Origin: Phallusia fumigata
Taxonomy: Eukaryota > Chordata > Ascidiacea > Phlebobranchia > Ascidiidae
DNA length: 26,031 nt
Direction of reading: 5' to 3'
NCBI GenBank assembly: GCA_008931825.1
Contig: QXVZ01021546.1
Coordinates: 10,297-36,327 of the forward strand
Under the pieces are notes generated by a model. That model saw only the letters and a list, made by a program, of their open reading frames with translations, made no database searches and was not told where the DNA came from. Shown here in pieces: positions 20,901-26,031 of this stretch. Position numbers and translations under genes: made by a program. Position 1 is the stretch's first letter; each line of letters starts with the position of its first letter.

Positions 20901-23900
20901 TTTACAGAAAAATGATTATATTCCTGAAATGTCAAGCCGAAACATGTTTCAAAAATCCGTCTAAACAACACCGCTTTTTCCTAAAGCTTTACCAGGTTGT
21001 AATCATGTAATCACCTATCCATTTATACTCAAAGGGATTGACAAAAAATTACAACGTATTTAGGTTTGCACCTTCTTTTGTAGCTCCGGCCGGTTGGCGA
21101 GGATCAACAGTGACCACGTGATGGTGCTATGGAGCGTCTCTAGACCCGCCAAAAATAGATCGCGCAATATATAGTCAAGCATTTTTTCTGTAAACACCAA
21201 ATCAAATGTTATAAAACGTGTTGGTAAAAACAATATCTCGCCCAATCAATATTGTTGAATCCACTGCTCAAAAAACGTTTTGGAAACAAATCCGAGAGGG
21301 CAAAAATATTTCCGGACACATGTTTTAGGATTTAACAATTCTATGGTTACCGTTAAACAACCCTTTTGGCTTTCCATTATTTTTCTCCAGTTCCAGAAGA
21401 TATTCGTCGAGAAAATCTCGCGGGTCGTTTCGATTTATTGTCTTTTTGTGATCCTCTATGTACTCGTTCATTGTGTCGTGCATCTAAAAAGTAAAGTTGG
21501 TTACTCTTACTGTATCCTTTAAACGATAATGTTAACTTGTTAAATCATTTTAATTGAAGCGTAATTTTAAAGCACAAGTTAACTCAACTGTGTTTTGTCA
21601 GTGTGTGACACTGAGATATAATGATTAATTATGGACAGTATCGGAGAGAAAACTTAAATTTCTTACTTCAACGAACATTTTTTTCATTGTTCGAAGCGGT
21701 CCTCTAACTGGGGGGAAATGATGACACCAGGGTATTAGAATGCTCGCCTGTAAAAATATGTGTATAATATATAAAATATATCACAACAGCGTTAATCTAC
21801 ATTGCGAAATAGTCAAAATACAAGCAAATTAAACATATTCAGTTCAAAATAAACTTACTGACGGTACAAAAACGGGAATTGCGGTACCGTAATAAATACT
21901 TCAACGACATTAAAGTTATTGCACCTGACGTTGAGTAAGCGTATTTCATTTCTGCATGCGCCCGTCCATATTTTAACTCATTAAATTCCAAACACTATTC
22001 GGATGACTGGACACTTTACGCCCGGTACAGTAAACGAATTGGGCAGGTGTTGGGAGCTTGTTAGTTAAAGTAAGGCGCAACGACGCATTAAACAAGAGTC
22101 TGGCAGACATACATGTGGTTGACCAGGGTATGTTCTCGGACTCGACAAACGGTAGGAGGATGGGCCAAACACAATCCTAACGTACGTATCCATGTTTTAA
22201 AGTCAAGTGTTGAAATAATAACTATAACACTCACAATAAGAACGAAGCTGGTGTCTTGAAAGCGAGAAGTGACGTTATGAGCATACTGAACGAAACTAGC
22301 GTCGTCTTCATAATCGAACCGGGTTCCCAGAGCCAACTTGCAAATCACGTTCGCTATAGCATCCATGAGGTGGTGCTGTAACAGAATATATAATGGGATT
22401 TAAACTTCTAACCTAATATTGTTCAGCTCATATGTTAAAATAAGTTCACGCAAAAACTTGCAGCTTATTGTAACAGGCAGCTTGTATAAATTATTTTTAC
22501 TATCCAACCAAAACTATTCGCAGTTCTTAACCACCTGTTGTAAAATGTTGATTGTCATTAAAAACATTAGGGCAAACTCTATACAAAACAGTATCATTTA
22601 CTATGTTTAATTTGTTCAAAAAAAAAATTGAAATTAAATCTTTAACTATATATGTTTTTAAATGCAATCGAATAGGACAGTATAACTAGGTACAAGGAAA
22701 AAACACAAACTTGCTGACTAGTCTGTTATTTGCAGGTTTACCAACGCGGCTTTACTCCTTTTGCAGGAAATCGTGCCTCGTGATGTCCGGTATTAAAAGA
22801 CAGTCACCTATCGAAAGGAAACGTCTTCTTAGAATAGTTGAATTGCTGGTGTGTTTATCATGTGGTCATCACGATGCAAGGGGGTGAAAGTCCGCATTGG
22901 TAAAGCTGCAAATGTGTAACGCCTAATTGCATGAAGGACGTGGTATGTACCAAGCCCTAATCCTACCTTTCCGTGTTCATAATCGCCCCCACACTTCCTC
23001 AAAGCATCAGCGAGAAATCTTGCTTCGTCCTAAGTAAAAAAATACGCACTGCGGTTGACATTTAGTTGTACACAGAAATCATAGATACTGCGTAGAAAGT
23101 TGCGTTTTACAGCACAATGCAAAACTTCACAGTCTTCAATGGTTTGAATTGCGCTGGTGAAGAAGCATTGCCTGTGGTTTTTCTCACCGCGATTGGTCCC
23201 TCCAATGATGTTTTCCCGAAGCCGAATTTACGAAGCGACATAAGAAGAAACTTTCTCTGTTCCTTCCAATCGTCACTGTAGTCGGTCATAGAAATCCCTA
23301 AAGAACATCCCAAGAATCAAACAAAATCATGTTTTATTTTACAAAGCTTGCCCCCAGTTACGTAGGACGAGAGGGCGCAAAAAGGCTCGTCGTTTTTTAA
23401 CCAGTGTGTTTTGAGGATTATGGACCGGCCCGTGGTTAGCGTTCCAAATCTCTCACCGCTTTTGCACCAGATGATATCAAACAAGTAAGACCATGGTCTT
23501 GCTGAGTAGACATCGCCATGTTTCGCAAGAGCTTCGTTTAAAACTTCGGCTCCACTGAGAATCAGAACGTATTGAGTTCCAACTCTCACTCCCATAATGT
23601 CCCCGTACTTTTCTGCGTATTTCTGCAAGCGAACAAACAAATAATAAATACTAGAATACCATTAATAAAAGTCGAGTCACTTCCAGTATTTAGGAACGTA
23701 TCCCCAGTTAGTTGATATATTTTTAAAAAAGGTTTAAATAAAGACCCAATTAACATTTTTTTACACTTTCAGAGTGCAAATACGTGACGAAGTATTAACC
23801 ACAATACTCAGGTATTTTTTCCTCTTCGATCAAAAGCAATAAACCTACAGTTAACATTTTATCCGGCCTCGTGCCAAGAAAGGGGGCGACTCCGAACAAG

Positions 23901-24034
23901 GGAATTCCATCCGGTCCGGGCGGGAAGTTCTTTGGTCTTTTAGGGAGAAGCCAATAAAACACGCAAAGCAAAACAACGCAGACGCTGAGCAAAACACTCG
24001 TCAGATTGTTGGCAAGCAAACGTAACATCTCCAT
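17927..24034 (-). CDS. P450-A: CYP2-like cytochrome P450, 11 exons, 501 aa
   Basis: This is the first paralogue in the direction of transcription. Exons are 24034-23849, 23622-23457, 23297-23188, 23029-22967, 22375-22235, 21747-21667, 21483-21351, 21187-21072, 20895-20713, exon 10 as either 20314-20173 or 19010-18869, and 18111-17927, with the TAA at 17929-17927. Using one exon 10 gives 1506 nt and 501 residues without a stop. The anchor, PPGP hinge, [23 protein letters not shown] and haem loop are present. In the haem loop the residue after the ligand Cys445 is Thr (RYCTG), where the paralogues have Leu; both sequence copies agree on this. The last codon before the stop is Arg rather than Lys. 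The exon 3 acceptor is shifted by one base relative to the paralogues but still restores Gly118. A second exon 10 and a stub of exon 11 beside the N at 19375 are probably assembly duplicates. Confidence 0.92.
18274..18760. repeat. long inverted-repeat element with tRNA-like B box in intron 10 of P450-A
   Basis: The arms at about 18308-18445 and 18590-18755 are imperfect reverse complements. CATGCAGGCCAAC near 18319 pairs with GTTGGCCTGCATG near 18750, and CAAGAGGCGTT pairs with AACGCCTCTTG. AAAATCTAGCCTG also matches the complement of CAGGTTAGATTTTT. The right arm has GGGTTCAAATCC, which reads GGGTTCGAATCC, a perfect B box, in the second copy near 19908. GAAATGCTTGCGCATATTT also occurs twice in direct orientation. 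It looks like two copies of one short element, head to head. Confidence 0.6.
18869..19010 (-). other. exon 10 of P450-A, left-hand copy
   Basis: This 142-nt exon runs from GGAACCACTG to the phase-1 donor after FGV plus the first G of Gly441. It differs from the right-hand copy 20314-20173 at a few sites, the coding ones mostly silent. Only one of the two should belong to the transcript. Confidence 0.75.
19376..19420 (-). other. truncated second copy of P450-A exon 11
   Basis: The acceptor and about 15 codons ([14 protein letters not shown]) are present before the N at 19375 cuts the exon. It includes the haem-ligand Cys and the same Thr after it. The complete exon is 18111-17927. Confidence 0.8.
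19560..20065. repeat. second copy of the inverted-repeat element
   Basis: This is the counterpart of 18274-18760 within the right-hand half of the repeat around the N at 19375. It differs by point changes, among them TTCGAATCC in place of TTCAAATCC. It would be allelic if the overlap interpretation is right. Confidence 0.6.
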
Positions 24035-25421
24035 CTCTTTGCGCCTCAAATTGCTAGATGCCAAACCCAAATCCAGCAGTAAATGTACACAAGTAGTTTG
24101 TTATTAACTATCACCTAGCCATTACCTAAAGTCCGCAAAAGAGTTGTTTTAAACAAGTTTTGAGATAAAATGGAAGATATAGAAACGAACAATTAAATCT
24201 TTAAAGTTCAATCATTCCCTACACTAAGGCTAGTTTCAACAACTGTTGCTTAATTGTTGTTTTTTTATTGGAACTAATGGAACAAATATTGCATTTCGTT
24301 CCGAATACTAAACTGTAAAAATTATTGGGCAGCAAAATCGCTATTATAAGGTAGTGAGCCACCTTTTAAAACTGCCTACCAAACGTTGTTATCTGGAGTC
24401 GCAAAACAACTTGTTTTGACACACCTTGTTAAAATGAGAAACAACGATCGGCACCAACACTAGCGAAGCAATGCAGATTGCATTGCTCAAACATTTTTGC
24501 GCCATGAAGTGGTTCGTGATGTTTTTTTTATTTTTCGACGACAAGTTATTGTAACGTGTTGGCACTTTTACAAGGAGGTTGTGCAAGGAATTTAACACGG
24601 AGCTTTAAAACTTGTTTCTGGTCGCGTCCGCTGTTAATATCACGCCGGTCAGACGAATCACGAAACAAAGGTTAAAAGATATCATGTGTTGCTATTAATT
24701 GTAAGGAGATCCCAGATTTGTGCCCTTAACCGTACTTTTACCCCGTTTTACCCTACAACGCTTTAGTAAAGTTTGTGTTGAAGCACGAGGTTTACTGCAT
24801 CCAAATTAACTGAAAACTGGGAAAGTTTACATTTAGGAGAAAGGATTGCTTAAAATAGGCTGTAGTTGTTGCTGCTCGACTCTACCCACAGCACAAAAAA
24901 ACTTTTGTGTAAAACAATCAGCTAAAGTCTTTACTCCAAATAATACTATTAACAACTGAACATTTTTGCTGTTAAAATAGGCTACAGACCCCATTTTGCT
25001 TGAAATTAAAACTTGACAAATTTCTGCTGTGAATTAGGTCACCTGTCCAGCACGATTTTCTGCTTGAGCGACTTTAGTCGTGAGTTCAATTGCACAACTA
25101 TGCAGCTTTGGTGATAAACTGCAAAATATCAAGTGGTTCTATCGGCACCTTTCTAGAAGTACTTCCGTCCAAATAAAATAAACAAGGAACCAGCAATATC
25201 TCTGGCGTCTAAATATTCCGTCAAATAAGGCTTGCTACAAATAACGATAAACAACTAAACCCACAGCCACGCAATGTCAAGATCGCTCTCCCGGCCGCTG
25301 GTTAATATTTTACTATTCTAAACTTGGATATTGTTTTGCTCTTTCACAATGACACAACGGTAAAGTTTAATTGCGACAAGTGCATTCGACCCTGAACAAA
25401 ATAATCAACGCGGAAAGCTAA
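24035..25421. other. 5' flank of P450-A
   Basis: It contains the proximal block at 24084, the recurring block at 24615 and segments aligning with the other spacers, such as the TATCGGCACC...AAGTACTTCCGTCC stretch near 25140. No further P450 exon follows, so the array appears to start with P450-A. Confidence 0.55.
24084..24122 (-). promoter_or_regulatory. conserved proximal 5' block of P450-A
   Basis: TGTACACAAGTAGTTTGTTA and the following AGCCATTAC match the block upstream of P450-C at nearly the same distance from the ATG. P450-B has no clear equivalent. Confidence 0.35.
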
Positions 25422-25586
25422 AAACTTGCATGTAACGTCATCTATGCTGATGATATCGTCATACCCAAAATAACTCAACTCAACTCAACTCAACTTAAAC
25501 GGTTGACGACAAACGCCTGGAAAGAATACTCAAATCCACTCAACAACGCAATGCAACGCTCGTTCAAAGCCGCTTGCGTAATTTAG
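25422..25586 (+). pseudogene. possible reverse-transcriptase fragment of a retroelement
   Basis: The short plus-strand frame between the TAA at 25419 and the TAG at 25584 encodes VIYADDIVI at 25437-25463. This matches the hydrophobic-YADD-hydrophobic signature of the polymerase active site in reverse transcriptases. The downstream residues include QLKRLTTNAW, loosely like the QL..L..W stretch that follows this motif in LINE-type enzymes. The frame has only 54 codons, contains an AACTC microsatellite, and is not open on either side. If real, it is a decayed scrap of the palm domain. A four-residue core can occur by chance. Confidence 0.3.
25472..25495. repeat. AACTC microsatellite
   Basis: Four to five tandem AACTC units lie inside the reverse-transcriptase-like frame. 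Confidence 0.85.
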
Positions 25587-25850
25587 GTACAATGCATAAA
25601 ACGTTTAAAATATCAACAACGGTAGCAAAATGTTTAAAAAAATTTTAGAAGACAAAGAAATCTAAGTTTTTTAACAACAACATATTTTGTGTCACATATG
25701 TATTTCCTCTTTATTGTTTCTGCTTTTTGGTGAATAACGATATTTCGTTTTATTGTGTACATCCAATGACTGCATATTCGGAATAGCAGCGAAAAACCAA
25801 ATTGGCAGAATGGATTAAAAGTTCTACTTGCCACGTAAAAAGTTTACATC
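25587..25850. other. AT-rich non-coding stretch
   Basis: Nothing recognisable is seen between the reverse-transcriptase-like scrap and the open frame at the right edge. Confidence 0.5.
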
Positions 25851-26031
25851 TCAAACAGGCAAGCAAGGAATCTTTGGAGCTGTCCCTGAACTGTGATATC
25901 CCAAAACCATGGAACAGGTGAACGTTTCAATATGTCTGGGATTGTTCGTGTCAAGTTTCGAGCCCCACAACGAGTAGATCGCTGGTGAAAGAAGTACCCA
26001 AAACGGCATGTACGCCAGGCGAATCCCGATC
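25851..26031 (-). CDS. possible last exon of a membrane protein, running off the window edge
   Basis: A minus-strand frame is open for 59 codons from the window edge (first full codon at 26030) to a TGA at 25853-25851. It is richer in G and C than the surrounding DNA. The first 20 or so residues are hydrophobic and contain RLAYMPFW followed by SPAIYSLW. This resembles seventh-helix sequence of rhodopsin-type receptors, where (N/D)PxxY is typical, with Ser in place of Asn or Asp. The tail is polar and ends PCLPV. No splice acceptor is visible before the edge, so the exon would continue to the right. An open frame of this length can arise by chance, so the call rests on composition and the SPAIY motif. 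Receptor identity is a guess. Confidence 0.35.
   Translation of the reverse strand, partial: IGIRLAYMPFWVLLSPAIYSLWGSKLDTNNPRHIETFTCSMVLGYHSSGTAPKIPCLPV

Noticed and set aside
1..26031. CRISPR array, rRNA, prokaryotic operon or phage features
   Set aside because: No regularly spaced short repeats, rRNA signature or prokaryotic gene packing is seen. The split genes with GT-AG introns are eukaryotic.

Overview
The window looks like animal genomic DNA, most likely from a tunicate such as Ciona. The basis is AT-rich sequence, compact introns of about 100-750 bases, CYP2-type P450 genes with many exons, small non-autonomous transposons, and a highly heterozygous assembly. The species is an inference and was not tested by any search.

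The backbone is a head-to-tail tandem array of three cytochrome P450 genes, all on the minus strand and so read right to left. P450-A spans 24034-17927, P450-B 15335-8131 and P450-C 5916-338. Each can be rebuilt as 11 exons whose lengths match exon by exon (186, 166, 110, 63, 141, 81, 133, 116, 183, 142 and 185 nt), giving 501 residues. All landmarks of an active microsomal P450 are present: an N-terminal anchor and PPGP hinge, the helix-C W..R, a helix-I AGxET-type motif, ExxR, a PERF-like motif and FGVGYRYCxG. No gene shows a frameshift or internal stop. The last intron splits the haem-binding loop, as in vertebrate CYP2 genes. The proteins are probably endoplasmic-reticulum monooxygenases; the substrate cannot be read from the sequence.

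Five single-N positions (6226, 11224, 12456, 17516, 19375) each sit exactly between two copies of a direct repeat. The left copy ends at the N and the right copy begins at it. This is the pattern expected when overlapping contig or haplotype ends were joined without merging. About 3 kb of the window is therefore probably falsely duplicated, including exons 6 and 7 of P450-B and exons 10 and 11 of P450-A. Without the extra copies each gene has one clean exon set.

The spacers (5917-8130, 15336-17926, 24035 onward) are themselves related, sharing a recurring block with core CACATCCGCTGCTA. The duplication unit therefore carried its 5' flank along. Introns and spacers hold hAT-like miniature elements, tRNA-like SINE pieces, an inverted-repeat element in intron 10 of P450-A and an internal tandem duplication in intron 9 of P450-C. 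At the right end lie a possible reverse-transcriptase scrap (25422-25586) and an open minus-strand frame running off the edge (25851-26031) that may be the last exon of a membrane protein. I see no new biological system. The notable points are the array, its assembly history and the repeats that mark its evolution.
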